A DNA stretch of 64,000 bases from Mesorhizobium sp. M8A.F.Ca.ET.218.01.1.1 (GCF_004791165.1 NZ_SRUZ01000003.1:806001-870000), one strand, 5' to 3'. Shown: positions 39,419-48,135, counted from the first letter of the stretch. Notes: generated by a model from the letters alone, not told the origin. Made by a program: numbers and translations.

Positions 39419-40546
39419 ATGCGTCTGCTTTTCTATGTCTTGTCGTGCCTGTTTGCATTGACGGGGGCCGCCTTAGCGCAAAGTGATTGCAACGCGATAT
39501 TATCTGGCCTTATAAGCAATCGCACAACAATGCATGATGATAGATTTGAGTCTGACTACATTAACTGGTTAAATTCAAATGAAATGGCTACGAAAGAATC
39601 TGTTGCGAAACAGAGCGCCAACGCAGGTTTGACATTTTTGGTCGACGATATACCAGTCGATTTTTCAAGCGCTTGGGAGAAGGGCGAGACTCATAATGAA
39701 AGTTATAGCAAATCACTCGCAACTTACCTTTCCGAGCATAAAGCGGAAAGCCATAAATTTTTTGAAAAGGTTGTTGAAGCAAATTCTAGTGTCGTTTCAG
39801 CGTGGTCAAATTGTAATGACCACGGTCATCCTGGACTTTATTGCTCTGTGTCTCAGACATCAGATCCTGAGAGACTTGAGGTAAATATATTATACATACC
39901 AAACGCGGCGAGCGGAAGAACAATTGTGAAAGTAAAATCGATAGATTATGACGACAAGGTAATAAAGCCACTACGTAACTATGTCGGAATGGACATAGAA
40001 TCTGCAAATCCATCAATAGTATCATTTCATCGGGTGACACACGATGGAGGACGTATAGTGATTACGACAGACCAAAAGGGGGTTAGCTGCGGTAGTACCA
40101 GCGGAATGCAATTCTTGCCTGTTGTAAAGGATTTTATTCGCGGTTGCGCTGAGGTTAAAGATGGGCAATGTGTAAAGTGCGTTGTTCCATTTTACACGGA
40201 GGGAGCTGGACCTACTGATGCAATGCCCCGAAACCTATTTTCGGCCGCTTGCTCTGAAATGCCTAAGGATCGGCCGGTTGAGATAAAAGTTACCGGAACG
40301 ATTTTTATTACAGGTGCGAAAAAAGAATTGGGTTGTCGCATTACGACCCAGGTTGAATATCCCTCGGGAAATCCAATCGTAAACGATGCGACTAACAACT
40401 ACTGCGAAAACTCGCTGACCTCCGACACTGGTTTTAAGCCTATGACGCAGCTGCCTTTCGCGAACCTTGCCTTGGTCCGCTGCACAAATGATACGAATAA
40501 CGTCGTATGCCAAGTTAAAGGTCAGATAGAATTCTCGACGCCTTAA
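39419..40546 (+). CDS. AT-rich secreted protein of unknown function
   Basis: A 375-residue protein with a clear signal peptide (MRLLFYVLSCLFALTGAALAQ). The mature protein has about ten Cys spread throughout (QSDCNAIL, YCSV, GCAEVKDGQCVKC, GCRITT, RCTND), suggesting disulfides in the periplasm or outside. The C-terminal third is beta-rich. Codon use is A/T-ending, in sharp contrast to its neighbours, which points to recent transfer. No family recognised. GGGGAGG precedes ATG 39419. Confidence 0.75.
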   Translation: MRLLFYVLSCLFALTGAALAQSDCNAILSGLISNRTTMHDDRFESDYINWLNSNEMATKESVAKQSANAGLTFLVDDIPVDFSSAWEKGETHNESYSKSLATYLSEHKAESHKFFEKVVEANSSVVSAWSNCNDHGHPGLYCSVSQTSDPERLEVNILYIPNAASGRTIVKVKSIDYDDKVIKPLRNYVGMDIESANPSIVSFHRVTHDGGRIVITTDQKGVSCGSTSGMQFLPVVKDFIRGCAEVKDGQCVKCVVPFYTEGAGPTDAMPRNLFSAACSEMPKDRPVEIKVTGTIFITGAKKELGCRITTQVEYPSGNPIVNDATNNYCENSLTSDTGFKPMTQLPFANLALVRCTNDTNNVVCQVKGQIEFSTP

Positions 40547-41003
40547 GCTGCGTAACGACTGGTACCGCTTTTTGGTACATGTCTGTGGCAAGGCGACGGC
40601 TCTGGGGACAGGCGTCTCTCTATTGGGCGCATATTGTAGTCTGATAGAGAGGACGACCACTCCAGGGGCCAGCGTACGGCCATCGTTGATGGCAGCGTGA
40701 GTGCCCCCTTGGATCGACCTCGCCGTAGGCGATCTGCGCGAATGGCAAACATTGCGCGGATCGTCCAAAAACTGCTCGCATCATCCTGTTGGGAAACCCG
40801 CAGCGCTCATCAATTGCCACGGCAAAAAGGGCTTTCAGCTTTTAGCACGGTTGAGCGTGCGCGATTTTGCAATATTTGCGACCGTGGCGGGCAAAATTCA
40901 CAGGCTGCCACGGAAATGAATGCGCCACCCTAGTTGCGAGCTGTGGCGTCCCAACTTGGTCTATGCACTACGACCATCACTGCGAACGCTAGGAAGGTAA
41001 AGA
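40547..41003. other. Intergenic region, no supported gene
   Basis: About 460 bases between the AT-rich gene and the trypsin-like gene. Short open frames exist on both strands, but none has a ribosome binding site, a recognisable domain or consistent codon use. It may be decayed sequence. Confidence 0.45.
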
Positions 41004-41888
41004 ATGGCTCTCTCTGATCGGAATGGTCTTGCAGGATTGCCTTACACCGTCGTACGGATTCGTGCAGGAGACAGAGCAAACAATAGAGCGGTCCACACCG
41101 GGACGGGATTCTTCTATCGACTGAAGGTCGATGAGAAAGATGTTCCACTGATTGTCTCCAACAAGCACGTGTTGAGCGGAAAAACGTGGATCGAATTCGA
41201 TTTCGCTGCCATCGATCATCAGGGAAACCGTGTTTTCGGGCCTTCCAACAAGGTGCGGGTCGAACCTGGACAGTTGCCAATCTTTGAACACCCTGATGAA
41301 AACGTCGATTTGGCTGCGATCCCGCTCAATCCAATGATCGAAGGCTTGATAGGGGACGGCAAAAATCCACATCTTTTGCAACTTACCAAAGACAACTTCG
41401 CATTATCTCACGTCGAGGCGATCCTGCACGCTGCAACCAGCGTTCTCATGGTCGGCTTTCCAAATGGAATTATGGACGAAGCAAACAATCTTCCCGTGGT
41501 GCGACGTGGAACGCTGGCCACCCACTATCGAGCCAACTACCTCGGGCAAACTAATTTCGTGATTGATATCGCTGCTTTCGGAGGTTCATCCGGCTCACCT
41601 ATTTTTGCATTTTTTGAAAGCATGATGCCCGATGGTCAGGGCAACGTAGCCCTAATTGCCGAGCCACAAATCTTCCTGATCGGCGTCCTCCACTCGGGGC
41701 CAATGATGACGGCGGAGGGTAAGATAGTTCCCGCGCCAGTCCCTACGAATTTTCAGGTCGCACGCACGGACGTGACAATACACTTAGGCTATTGCGTCAA
41801 GGCGTTTCGAATTGAAGAGATGGGGTTGGCGATCGACGCGTATGTGGCAGAGAACCCGCAAAGCATGGGTGGCGACAGAGCCACCTGA
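41004..41888 (+). CDS. Trypsin-like serine protease domain protein
   Basis: A 294-residue protein with a chymotrypsin-fold core: GTGFFYRL then LIVSNKHVLSG gives catalytic H55; ENVDLAAIPL gives D102; FGGSSGSPIFAF gives S196 in the GxSGxP motif. All three triad residues are present and correctly ordered. There is no signal peptide or PDZ domain, unlike DegP/HtrA, so it is probably cytoplasmic. Similar stand-alone proteases occur in accessory and defence regions, but no partner is recognisable beside it. AGGAAGG precedes the ATG. Confidence 0.78.
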   Translation: MALSDRNGLAGLPYTVVRIRAGDRANNRAVHTGTGFFYRLKVDEKDVPLIVSNKHVLSGKTWIEFDFAAIDHQGNRVFGPSNKVRVEPGQLPIFEHPDENVDLAAIPLNPMIEGLIGDGKNPHLLQLTKDNFALSHVEAILHAATSVLMVGFPNGIMDEANNLPVVRRGTLATHYRANYLGQTNFVIDIAAFGGSSGSPIFAFFESMMPDGQGNVALIAEPQIFLIGVLHSGPMMTAEGKIVPAPVPTNFQVARTDVTIHLGYCVKAFRIEEMGLAIDAYVAENPQSMGGDRAT

Positions 41889-42008
41889 ACTCCAATTTAT
41901 CCCTTGCTGCACCCGACTTTGCACAATTGCACTTGTACCCCAGAGGTTACCCAAGACGGCCTGATCCAGCACCTTTTGAGTGTGGAAATGCGACTAAGTA
42001 GCTGATTT

Positions 42009-42084
42009 TGGTGCCCCCGGACGGAATCGAACCGCCGACCTTCGGTTTACAAAACCGCTGCTCTACCAGCTGAGCTACAAGGGC
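42009..42084 (-). tRNA. tRNA-Thr (anticodon TGT)
   Basis: On the minus strand the cloverleaf is complete: acceptor GCCCTTG pairing CGGGGGC with two G-T wobbles, D-arm AGCTCAGCTGGTAGAGCA, anticodon loop TTTGTAA (anticodon TGT, reading ACA), T-arm CGGTTCGATTCCG and encoded CCA. Its 3' end faces the accessory stretch at 39-42 kb. Confidence 0.96.
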
Positions 42085-42242
42085 ACGGCGCTCCGGTTAG
42101 CATATTTGTTGCGCCAGTAAAGACAAAACTCCGTTTTTGGACCTCAGCCGTGGTGGATGATGCTCCGAGCCTGCGTGCTGAAATCCGCGAAGGCGCTTCC
42201 TACATAACGGGGCAGGTGCAAATGCGCTGAACGGAGTGTCGC

Positions 42243-42410
42243 ATGATACGGCTTGTCATCATTCTCCCTATCGTTGTCGTGGCATGGATGCTGCTGGTGA
42301 AGCTCATCAGTGACGTGAAGAAGGCCAATGTCGACTGGACCGGCGTCACCACGATCATCGGCTTCATCGCGCTCGCTTTCTGGCTGCGCCATATCACCGG
42401 CATGGGGTGA
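42243..42410 (+). CDS. Small two-helix membrane protein
   Basis: A 55-residue protein. It has two hydrophobic helices ([19 protein letters not shown] and [16 protein letters not shown]) joined by a charged loop [14 protein letters not shown] lies at normal distance before the ATG, and codon use matches GC-rich neighbours. Function unknown; probably an inner membrane microprotein. Confidence 0.65.
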   Translation: MIRLVIILPIVVVAWMLLVKLISDVKKANVDWTGVTTIIGFIALAFWLRHITGMG

Positions 42411-42415
42411 GAAAA

Positions 42416-42532
<117 letters not shown>

Positions 42533-42589
42533 ACAAAAAATCTCCTGATCCTGTCGAACCTTTCGCTGCCCAACGCCGACTGATCCTCA

Positions 42590-42607
42590 GAGGCGAATGG
42601 TCGCCTC
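42590..42607 (+). promoter_or_regulatory. Leader hairpin, copy 1
   Basis: GAGGCG and CGCCTC form a perfect 6-bp stem around AATGGT in the leader of the His-rich secreted-protein gene, 23 bases before the start codon. The same stem, flanking GATC bases and ribosome binding site recur before the next gene (43105-43123), as does an upstream GTCGAACCTTT box (42553-42563). Conservation of leader structure as well as coding N-terminus suggests a functional RNA element. Confidence 0.55.
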
Positions 42608-42630
42608 GATCAGAGATCCAGGAGATCATC

Positions 42631-42852
42631 ATGTTCAAGCGCAGTTTCGTTTCCGGCCTCCTCGCCATCGTCGTTGCAACCGGCGCGCTCGCCAGCACCG
42701 TTCAGTCTTCGTCGGCTCATGGCATGCATCGCCATCATCATTACGACGACTACCTCTACTACCAGGATTACCCGGACTACCCGGATTACTGGTGGGTCTA
42801 TGGCCACCATCACCATCACCATCATCATCGCCACCACATCATCATCTACTGA
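42631..42852 (+). CDS. His/Tyr-rich small secreted protein
   Basis: A 73-residue protein: signal peptide ([21 protein letters not shown]) then a mature part made almost only of His, Tyr and Asp, including [22 protein letters not shown] and a run of eight His near the end. This composition suggests metal (Zn, Cu, Ni) binding in the periplasm; it is an inference. N-terminus and leader are paralogous to the gene at 43148. GGAG precedes the ATG. Confidence 0.65.
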   Translation: MFKRSFVSGLLAIVVATGALASTVQSSSAHGMHRHHHYDDYLYYQDYPDYPDYWWVYGHHHHHHHHRHHIIIY

Positions 42853-42888
42853 GCGCAGTCTCGCGGCGTGATTGAAGACACCAGTGCA

Positions 42889-42915
42889 GGAAAGGGCGGC
42901 TTCGGCCGCCCTTTT
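42889..42915 (+). terminator. Terminator after His-rich gene
   Basis: AAAGGGCGGC pairs with GCCGCCCTTT around a TTCG tetraloop (10-bp stem), followed by TTGC. Strong hairpin 38 bases past the stop. Confidence 0.8.
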
Positions 42916-43104
42916 GCATGGATACGGCGCCTCCTGTCGCCGCCACGGGCGATGACGCGATTGGCGCAATGTGCCGAAGCGCACGGGTCTCGATGATCAA
43001 CGCCGGCGAGGGCCGCCGCCTTTTCAGGCAGCGGATTCCTGCTTGTTCGAAAAAAATCAAAACCCCGTCGAACCTTTTTCAATGCCGCGGCGACAGATGA
43101 TCAA

Positions 43105-43123
43105 GAGGCGGATGGATCGCCTC
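43105..43123 (+). promoter_or_regulatory. Leader hairpin, copy 2
   Basis: GAGGCG and CGCCTC again form a 6-bp stem, here around GATGGAT, 24 bases before the start of the BA14K-like gene. The upstream CGTCGAACCTTTTTC box at about 43066 and the downstream AAGGAGATC ribosome binding site also match copy 1. The loop sequence is nearly conserved (AATGGT versus GATGGAT). Confidence 0.55.
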
Positions 43124-43147
43124 GGTCAACGAAGCAAGGAGATCGTC

Positions 43148-43453
43148 ATGTTCAAGCGCACACTCGTTTCCGGCCTCATCGCCACCACCGTCGCCGCCGC
43201 CGCTTTGGTCGGCACCGTCCAGCCCTCGGCGGCTCACTCGCATCACCACGACCTCGGCATCGGCATCGCCGCCGGCGTCGGCGGTTTCGTCCTGGGCAGC
43301 CTGCTTGCCCAGCAGCAGCCGCGCACTGTCTATGTCGACGAAGATGGCGGTTCCTGGCACGTCCGCCGCTGCTTCGAGCGCTACGCGAGCTACGATCCGG
43401 ATTCCGACACCTATATCGGCCATGATGGCTACAGCCACTATTGCCGGCTCTGA
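43148..43453 (+). CDS. BA14K-like small secreted protein
   Basis: A 101-residue protein: signal peptide (MFKRTLVSGLIATTVAAAALVGTVQPSAAH), a short His patch, a glycine-rich hydrophobic helix (IGIAAGVGGFVLGSLLAQQ), and a C-terminal motif RRCFERYASYDPDSDTYIGHDGYSHYCRL characteristic of BA14K family proteins of Rhizobiales, with two Cys likely disulfide-bonded. BA14K members are immunoreactive, lectin-like surface proteins in Brucella. AAGGAG precedes the ATG. Confidence 0.85.
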   Translation: MFKRTLVSGLIATTVAAAALVGTVQPSAAHSHHHDLGIGIAAGVGGFVLGSLLAQQQPRTVYVDEDGGSWHVRRCFERYASYDPDSDTYIGHDGYSHYCRL

Positions 43454-43490
43454 GGGGAGGCAGACGACAGGAAGGTGGACCAACGACAGG

Positions 43491-43519
43491 AAAGAGGGGT
43501 TGCTAGGCAGCCCCTCTTT
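43491..43519. terminator. Terminator between BA14K-like gene and lipoprotein gene
   Basis: AAAGAGGGG pairs with CCCCTCTTT, with inner TTGC/GCAG partial pairing and a TAG loop. The T-run GTCGTTTG is weak, but the stem has A-rich and T-rich ends, so it may act in both directions between convergent genes. Confidence 0.7.
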
Positions 43520-43541
43520 GTCGTTTGAACACCGTCTTTTT

Positions 43542-43973
43542 CTAGAGGTGCGTCTTCGTGTCGGTGTCGAGGGTCGGCAAACCGGCCGCGCGGCAGGAGC
43601 CGCCAATTTGAAGCCGGGCTGCCTCCGTCTCGTCGCCTATCGCCACCAGTTCAAAGCTGCTTGCGGCTTCCGGATAGACCTTGGCGATGAATGGCTTGTC
43701 GCCATGGACGCCCGACGAGGCCTTGGCGCTGACGGTGCCGCAGATCACAATCTCCCGGTGGCCGTTCAGCGTTCGCTCGCCGGCGAGCATCGTCCCGAAC
43801 TTGGCGGAGGCCGGATCCGGCAGGTGTTGGCGGACACCGGACGTGATGATCTCCTCCAGCGCCAGCGAGATCGGAATGGGATTGACGCGTTGGTCGCCGG
43901 CATCGGGTCGAGGTGCCGCCGCCACGCACCCGTAAAGTGAAGTCACAAGCAAAAGCTGAACCGGTTTCCTCAT
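43542..43973 (-). CDS. Small lipoprotein of unknown function
   Basis: A 143-residue protein with a lipoprotein signal (MRKPVQLLLVTSLYGC, lipobox LYGC). The mature part has ITSGVRQHLPDPASAKFGTMLAGERTLNGHREIVICGTVSAK, a pattern of DPxSAxF plus VCGxVxxKxxxGxxxG common to many small exported alphaproteobacterial proteins, and a final Cys near GGSCRAAG. ATG 43973 follows AAAGGG. Function unknown. Confidence 0.7.
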   Translation of the reverse strand: MRKPVQLLLVTSLYGCVAAAPRPDAGDQRVNPIPISLALEEIITSGVRQHLPDPASAKFGTMLAGERTLNGHREIVICGTVSAKASSGVHGDKPFIAKVYPEAASSFELVAIGDETEAARLQIGGSCRAAGLPTLDTDTKTHL

Positions 43974-44095
43974 TCGCGCCCTTTCGCATGCATCCAGGCG
44001 CCACGGCAAGACGGTCAAATCCCATGCGGCCGGCGGTATACAGCGATTTTCGGAGCGTCTAGTCTTATCCCGGTGCCAACTGAGGGGAGGGTGGC

Positions 44096-44455
44096 TTGGA
44101 CGAGCAGGACCCGAAAGAAGACCTGATCGAAACGGTTTTCCGCAACGGCACGGTCACCACTGTCGGCATCCTGCTGGCATTTTCGTTGGGCTTCATAACC
44201 CATTGGGCCGCCAACCCGATCCCGTGGCAGACCTACCACCTTGTCGCCGTTCTGCCGATCCTGGTCGGCATCGCCTTGCAGATGCGGGCACTGTCGCTGC
44301 TGCTCGACACAAGGTCCCTGCAGCGGCGGGTCTATGAGCGCGCCAACCGCATCTTCATGGCCGGCCTCGTCTTCACCGCCTGCGGCGTCGGCATGGCGAT
44401 CCTGCTCGATTTCTTCGACATAGCGGCCAAAAGCGCGCTGCCCGGCGCGGGTTGA
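44096..44455 (+). CDS. Three-helix membrane protein of unknown function
   Basis: A 119-residue protein with hydrophobic helices at about 21-36 (TVGILLAFSLGFITHWA), 47-63 (YHLVAVLPILVGIALQM) and 86-106 (IFMAGLVFTACGVGMAILL). It begins with TTG, 5 bases after GGGGAGGG, a strong ribosome binding site. Its stop touches the IclR gene stop (44456) on the other strand. No family recognised. Confidence 0.65.
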   Translation: MDEQDPKEDLIETVFRNGTVTTVGILLAFSLGFITHWAANPIPWQTYHLVAVLPILVGIALQMRALSLLLDTRSLQRRVYERANRIFMAGLVFTACGVGMAILLDFFDIAAKSALPGAG

Positions 44456-45286
44456 TCAGCCGGCTTGCACGCCGCCGATCATCCGCGTCACTTCGGTTGC
44501 CGCATTGCGCACCAACGGTCCGATCTCGGCCAGCCGCTCCGGCGTCACCCGCACGGTCGGCCCCGACACCGAAACCCCGCCGATCGGTTCGCCATACTCG
44601 TTGAAGATGGCGGCGGCGACGCAACGCATGCCGGGGTGGCGCTCCTCGTCGTCGACCGACCAACCGCGATGCTTGATAACAGCCAGATCGTGGGCGAGGG
44701 CGGAGATGTCGGACAGGGTCTTGTCCGTATAGCGCTGCAGGCCCGCCTTGCGCAGGATGGTGCCGACGCGCTCCGGTTCGAGATGCGCCAGCACCGCCTT
44801 GCCGATGCCGGAAGCATGGAAGGGGCTGCGCGTGCCGGGCCGGAAGAAGGCGCGGATCGCCTGATGCGTCTCGACCTGGCTGACGAAGACCACGCAGTCA
44901 TCTTCGGCGACGCCGAGATTGGCGGTCTCGCCGGTATTCTCCATCAATTCCTGCATGACGATGCGGGCGCGGTCGACCAGCTTGCGGCGGCGCAGGAACG
45001 CCGCGCCCATGCGGTAGGTCTCGACACCGATCGACCAGAGCTGGTCTGACGTATCGAACTCGACCATGCCGTGGTTCTGGAGTGTCGTCAGCATGCGGTA
45101 GGCGGTGGAGGCGGCGAGCCCGCTTTGCGCCGATATCTCGCTCAGCGACAGGCCGCTGCCTTCCGCGACAATGGCCAGGATACGCAAGGCCCGGTCGAGC
45201 GATTGCACCGAGGAAGCTTCGGCTGGACCGTTGAAGGAGCGCGGGCGCCCGCGCTGACGTTTTTCGCTGGTTTCCATGGTCGGCAT
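44456..45286 (-). CDS. IclR family regulator, probably of the gcl operon
   Basis: A 276-residue IclR regulator: Arg-rich N-terminus (KRQRGRPRS), winged HTH (SLDRALRILAIVAEGSGLSLSEISAQSGLAASTAYRML) and the C-terminal GAF-like effector domain (AVLAHLEPERV, GWSVDDEERHPGMRCVAAAIFNEYGEPIGGVSVSGP). ATG 45286 or 45277 is the likely start. It is divergent from gcl over about 200 AT-rich bases that contain GAAA/TTTC palindromes. IclR proteins control glyoxylate use in many bacteria (AllR in enterobacteria); glyoxylate as effector is inferred from context. Confidence 0.92.
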   Translation of the reverse strand: MPTMETSEKRQRGRPRSFNGPAEASSVQSLDRALRILAIVAEGSGLSLSEISAQSGLAASTAYRMLTTLQNHGMVEFDTSDQLWSIGVETYRMGAAFLRRRKLVDRARIVMQELMENTGETANLGVAEDDCVVFVSQVETHQAIRAFFRPGTRSPFHASGIGKAVLAHLEPERVGTILRKAGLQRYTDKTLSDISALAHDLAVIKHRGWSVDDEERHPGMRCVAAAIFNEYGEPIGGVSVSGPTVRVTPERLAEIGPLVRNAATEVTRMIGGVQAG

Positions 45287-45322
45287 TCTCGGCCGTTTCT
45301 GCCAAGATGCAATGAAAAAGTT

Positions 45323-45420
45323 TTTCATGAAATTTTCGGTGCAAATCCTGGAAAAGGGAAAAGGAAACAAAATCAGTTGGTAGAAGCTGTTTTCTAGAAA
45401 TGAAAAAATATTCTGGAAAA
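45323..45420. promoter_or_regulatory. Candidate IclR operators upstream of gcl
   Basis: Palindromes of form TTTCNNGAAA occur at 45323-45332 (TTTCATGAAA) and 45391-45400 (TTTCTAGAAA), plus a shorter one, TTCTGGAA, at 45411-45418, in an AT-rich divergent region. GGAAA/TTTCC half-sites are common in IclR-family operators. Binding is inferred from position only. Confidence 0.5.
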
Positions 45421-45484
45421 ATTGAAAAATTACCCGCCCGGTGACATCCTTAGCCATCCAACAATCATCTCGTGGAGGCTGGAA

Positions 45485-47266
45485 ATGGCCAGGATGCGCG
45501 CTGTCGATGCCGCTGTTCTCGTTCTCGAAAAGGAAGGCATTTCCTGCGCCTTCGGCGTGCCGGGCGCGGCGATCAATCCGCTGTATTCCGCGATGAAGGC
45601 GAGGGGCACCATCCGCCATGTCCTTGCCCGTCACGTCGAGGGCGCCTCGCATATGGCCGAAGGCTATACCCGCGCCAAGGCGGGCAATATCGGTCTTTGT
45701 ATCGGCACTTCGGGGCCGGCCGGCACCGACATGATCACCGGGCTCTATTCGGCCGCGGCCGATTCCATTCCGATCCTGTGCATCACCGGACAGGCGCCGC
45801 GCGCGCGCCTCAACAAGGAGGATTTCCAGGCCGTCGACATCGCCGCCATCGCTGCGCCCGTCGCCAAATGGGCGGTGACGGTGATGGAGCCCTATCTGGT
45901 GCCGATGGCGCTGCAGAAGGCGTTCCACTTGATGCGCTCGTCGCGCCCAGGTCCGGTGCTGATCGACCTGCCGGTCGACGTCCAGCTGGCCGAGATCGAG
46001 TTCGACATCGATGCCTATGAGCTGCTGGCGCCGTTCAAGCCGGCGATGACCCGCGCCCAGGCTGAAAAGGCGCTGGCGATGCTCAATGGGGCTGAGAAGC
46101 CGCTGATCGTCGCCGGCGGCGGCATCATCAATGCCGACGCGTCCGACCTGTTGATCGAATTTGCCGAGATTGCGGGCGTTCCGGTCATCCCGACGCTGAT
46201 GGGCTGGGGCGCCATCCCCGACGACCACCGGCTGATGGCCGGGATGTGTGGACTGCAGACCTCGCACCGTTACGGTAATGCGACGATGCTGGAAGCCGAC
46301 TTCGTCTTCGGCATCGGCAACCGCTGGGCCAACCGCCACACCGGCTCGGTGGACGTCTATACCAGGGGAAAAAAATTCATCCATGTCGACATCGAGCCAA
46401 CGCAGATCGGCCGTGTCTTCGCGCCGGATCTCGGCGTTGTCTCGGATGCGGGTGCGGCGCTGAAGATCCTGCTCGACGTCGCCACCGAGTGGAAGACGGC
46501 GGGCAAGCTGCGCGACTGGTCGGGCTGGGCCAAGGAATGCCAGGACCGCAAGAAGACCATGAAACGCAAGACCCATTTCGACCAGGTGCCGCTGAAGCCG
46601 CAGCGTGTCTACGAGGAGATGAACAAGGCGTTTGGCCGCGACGTCACCTATGTCACCACGATCGGCCTGTCACAGATTGCCGGCGCGCAGTTCCTGCATG
46701 TCTACAAGCCGCGCAACTGGATCAATTGCGGCCAGGCCGGCCCGCTCGGCTGGACCCTGCCGGCAGCACTCGGCGTGCGCGCCGCCGATCCCGACCGCAC
46801 CATCGTGGCGCTGTCGGGCGACTATGATTTCCAGTTCATGATCGAGGAACTGGCCGTCGGCGCGCAGCACAAGCTGCCCTACATCCATGTCGTCGTGAAC
46901 AACGCCTATCTTGGCCTGATCCGCCAGGCGCAGCGCGGCTTCTCGATGGACTATGAGGTGAGCCTGGCCTTCGAGAACATCAACCGGACTGACGATCCGG
47001 AGGCCGGCTACGGCGTCGACCATGTCGCCGTCGCCGAGGCGATGGGCTGCAAGGCGGTCAGGGTGCGCAAGCCGGAGGAATTCGCCGGCGCCTTCAAGCA
47101 AGCGGAGCGGTTGATGAAGGAACACCAGGTTCCGGTCGTGCTCGAATTCATTCTCGAACGCGTCACCAACATCTCGATGGGCACCGAGATCGACAAGATC
47201 ACCGAATTCGAGGACCTTGCCGAACGTCAGGAAGACGCGCCGACCGCGATCGTGATGCTCGACTGA
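45485..47266 (+). CDS. gcl: Glyoxylate carboligase
   Basis: Joins two glyoxylate molecules to tartronate semialdehyde and CO2. The 593-residue ThDP/FAD enzyme starts [18 protein letters not shown] and closely follows the E. coli Gcl pattern throughout. Residue 51 is Val (RHV51EGASHMAEG), the known replacement in Gcl of the Glu that other ThDP enzymes use to activate the cofactor. The ThDP/Mg site is [33 protein letters not shown]. First gene of gcl-hyi-glxR. Confidence 0.97.
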   Translation: MARMRAVDAAVLVLEKEGISCAFGVPGAAINPLYSAMKARGTIRHVLARHVEGASHMAEGYTRAKAGNIGLCIGTSGPAGTDMITGLYSAAADSIPILCITGQAPRARLNKEDFQAVDIAAIAAPVAKWAVTVMEPYLVPMALQKAFHLMRSSRPGPVLIDLPVDVQLAEIEFDIDAYELLAPFKPAMTRAQAEKALAMLNGAEKPLIVAGGGIINADASDLLIEFAEIAGVPVIPTLMGWGAIPDDHRLMAGMCGLQTSHRYGNATMLEADFVFGIGNRWANRHTGSVDVYTRGKKFIHVDIEPTQIGRVFAPDLGVVSDAGAALKILLDVATEWKTAGKLRDWSGWAKECQDRKKTMKRKTHFDQVPLKPQRVYEEMNKAFGRDVTYVTTIGLSQIAGAQFLHVYKPRNWINCGQAGPLGWTLPAALGVRAADPDRTIVALSGDYDFQFMIEELAVGAQHKLPYIHVVVNNAYLGLIRQAQRGFSMDYEVSLAFENINRTDDPEAGYGVDHVAVAEAMGCKAVRVRKPEEFAGAFKQAERLMKEHQVPVVLEFILERVTNISMGTEIDKITEFEDLAERQEDAPTAIVMLD

Positions 47267-47274
47267 TTTTGTTT

Positions 47275-47323
47275 GAGCATCGGATTGCCCCAAAACTGGT
47301 TTCCACTTTTGGGTCCGATACTC
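47275..47323. repeat. Extragenic palindrome between gcl and hyi
   Basis: GAGCATCGGA...TCCGATACTC forms the outer stem (one mismatch) and CCCCAAAACTGG...CCACTTTTGGG the inner stem of a 49-base imperfect palindrome. The element, with its CAAAA-CTGGTTTCCACTTTTGGG core, looks like the dispersed RIME-type intergenic palindromes of Rhizobiales. It fills the gcl-hyi spacer and could affect mRNA stability within the operon. Confidence 0.7.
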
Positions 47324-47337
47324 CAGGGAGAAAAAGA

Positions 47338-48135
47338 ATGCCGCGTTTTTCAGCCAATCTGTCGATGCTCTTTGGCGAGGACGATTTCCTCGACCGCTTC
47401 GATGCCGCCGCCCGCGCCGGCTTCAAGGGTGTCGAATATATCGGCCCTTATGATCATGCGCCCGAGGTGGTCGCCGCCCGCCTGAATAAGAACGGCCTGA
47501 CCCAAGTGCTGTTCAACCTGCCTGCGGGCGACTGGGCCAAGGGCGAGCGCGGCATCGCCGTGCTGCCGGACCGCGTGCCGGAGTTCCGCCAGGGCATCGC
47601 CAAGGCGATCGCCTATGCGCAGGCGCTGGATTGCAAGCAGGTCAACTGCCTGGCCGGCATTGCGCCGCAGGGCATTGCACGGGACACGCTTGAAAATGTC
47701 TTCGCCGAAAACCTTGCCTTCGCGGCGGAGAAACTGGAGCAGGCCGGCATCAAGTTGCTGATCGAACCGATCAACACGCGCGATATCGAGGGTTTCTTCC
47801 TCAATTATTCCGACCAGGCGCTAGCGCTGATCGACCGCATCGGCTCCAAGAACCTGTTCCTGCAATACGACATCTACCACATGCAGATCATGGAGGGGGA
47901 TCTCGCCCGTACCATCGAAGCGAACCTTCCCCGCATCGCGCATATCCAGCTTGCGGACAATCCCGGCCGTCACGAGCCGGGGACGGGCGAGATCAATTTT
48001 CCGTTCCTCTACGAACACATCGACCGGATTGGTTATTCCGGCTGGGTGGGTGCGGAATACAAGCCAAAGGCGGGTACGGACGCCGGGCTGGGCTGGTTTC
48101 GGGAATTAGCCGGGCAGGGCAGCGCGGCGGCTTAG
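47338..48135 (+). CDS. hyi: Hydroxypyruvate isomerase
   Basis: A 265-residue TIM-barrel enzyme of the xylose isomerase-like family that interconverts hydroxypyruvate and tartronate semialdehyde. Signatures: FSANLSMLFGEDDFLDRFDAAARAGFKGVEYIGPY, the metal-ligand Glu in LLIEPINTRDIEGFFLN, FLQYDIYHMQIMEGDL and HIQLADNPGRHEPGTGEINF. ATG 47338 follows CAGGGAG. Located between gcl and glxR as in glyoxylate/allantoin operons. Confidence 0.95.
   Translation: MPRFSANLSMLFGEDDFLDRFDAAARAGFKGVEYIGPYDHAPEVVAARLNKNGLTQVLFNLPAGDWAKGERGIAVLPDRVPEFRQGIAKAIAYAQALDCKQVNCLAGIAPQGIARDTLENVFAENLAFAAEKLEQAGIKLLIEPINTRDIEGFFLNYSDQALALIDRIGSKNLFLQYDIYHMQIMEGDLARTIEANLPRIAHIQLADNPGRHEPGTGEINFPFLYEHIDRIGYSGWVGAEYKPKAGTDAGLGWFRELAGQGSAAA

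Noticed and set aside
40620..40933. Short open frames on both strands in the 40.5-41.0 kb gap
   Set aside because: No ribosome binding sites, domains or consistent codon bias; several overlap each other in different frames.
45287..46576. Upstream extension of the IclR frame to 46576
   Set aside because: The extension is antisense to gcl; the IclR family N-terminus fits ATG 45286 or 45277.
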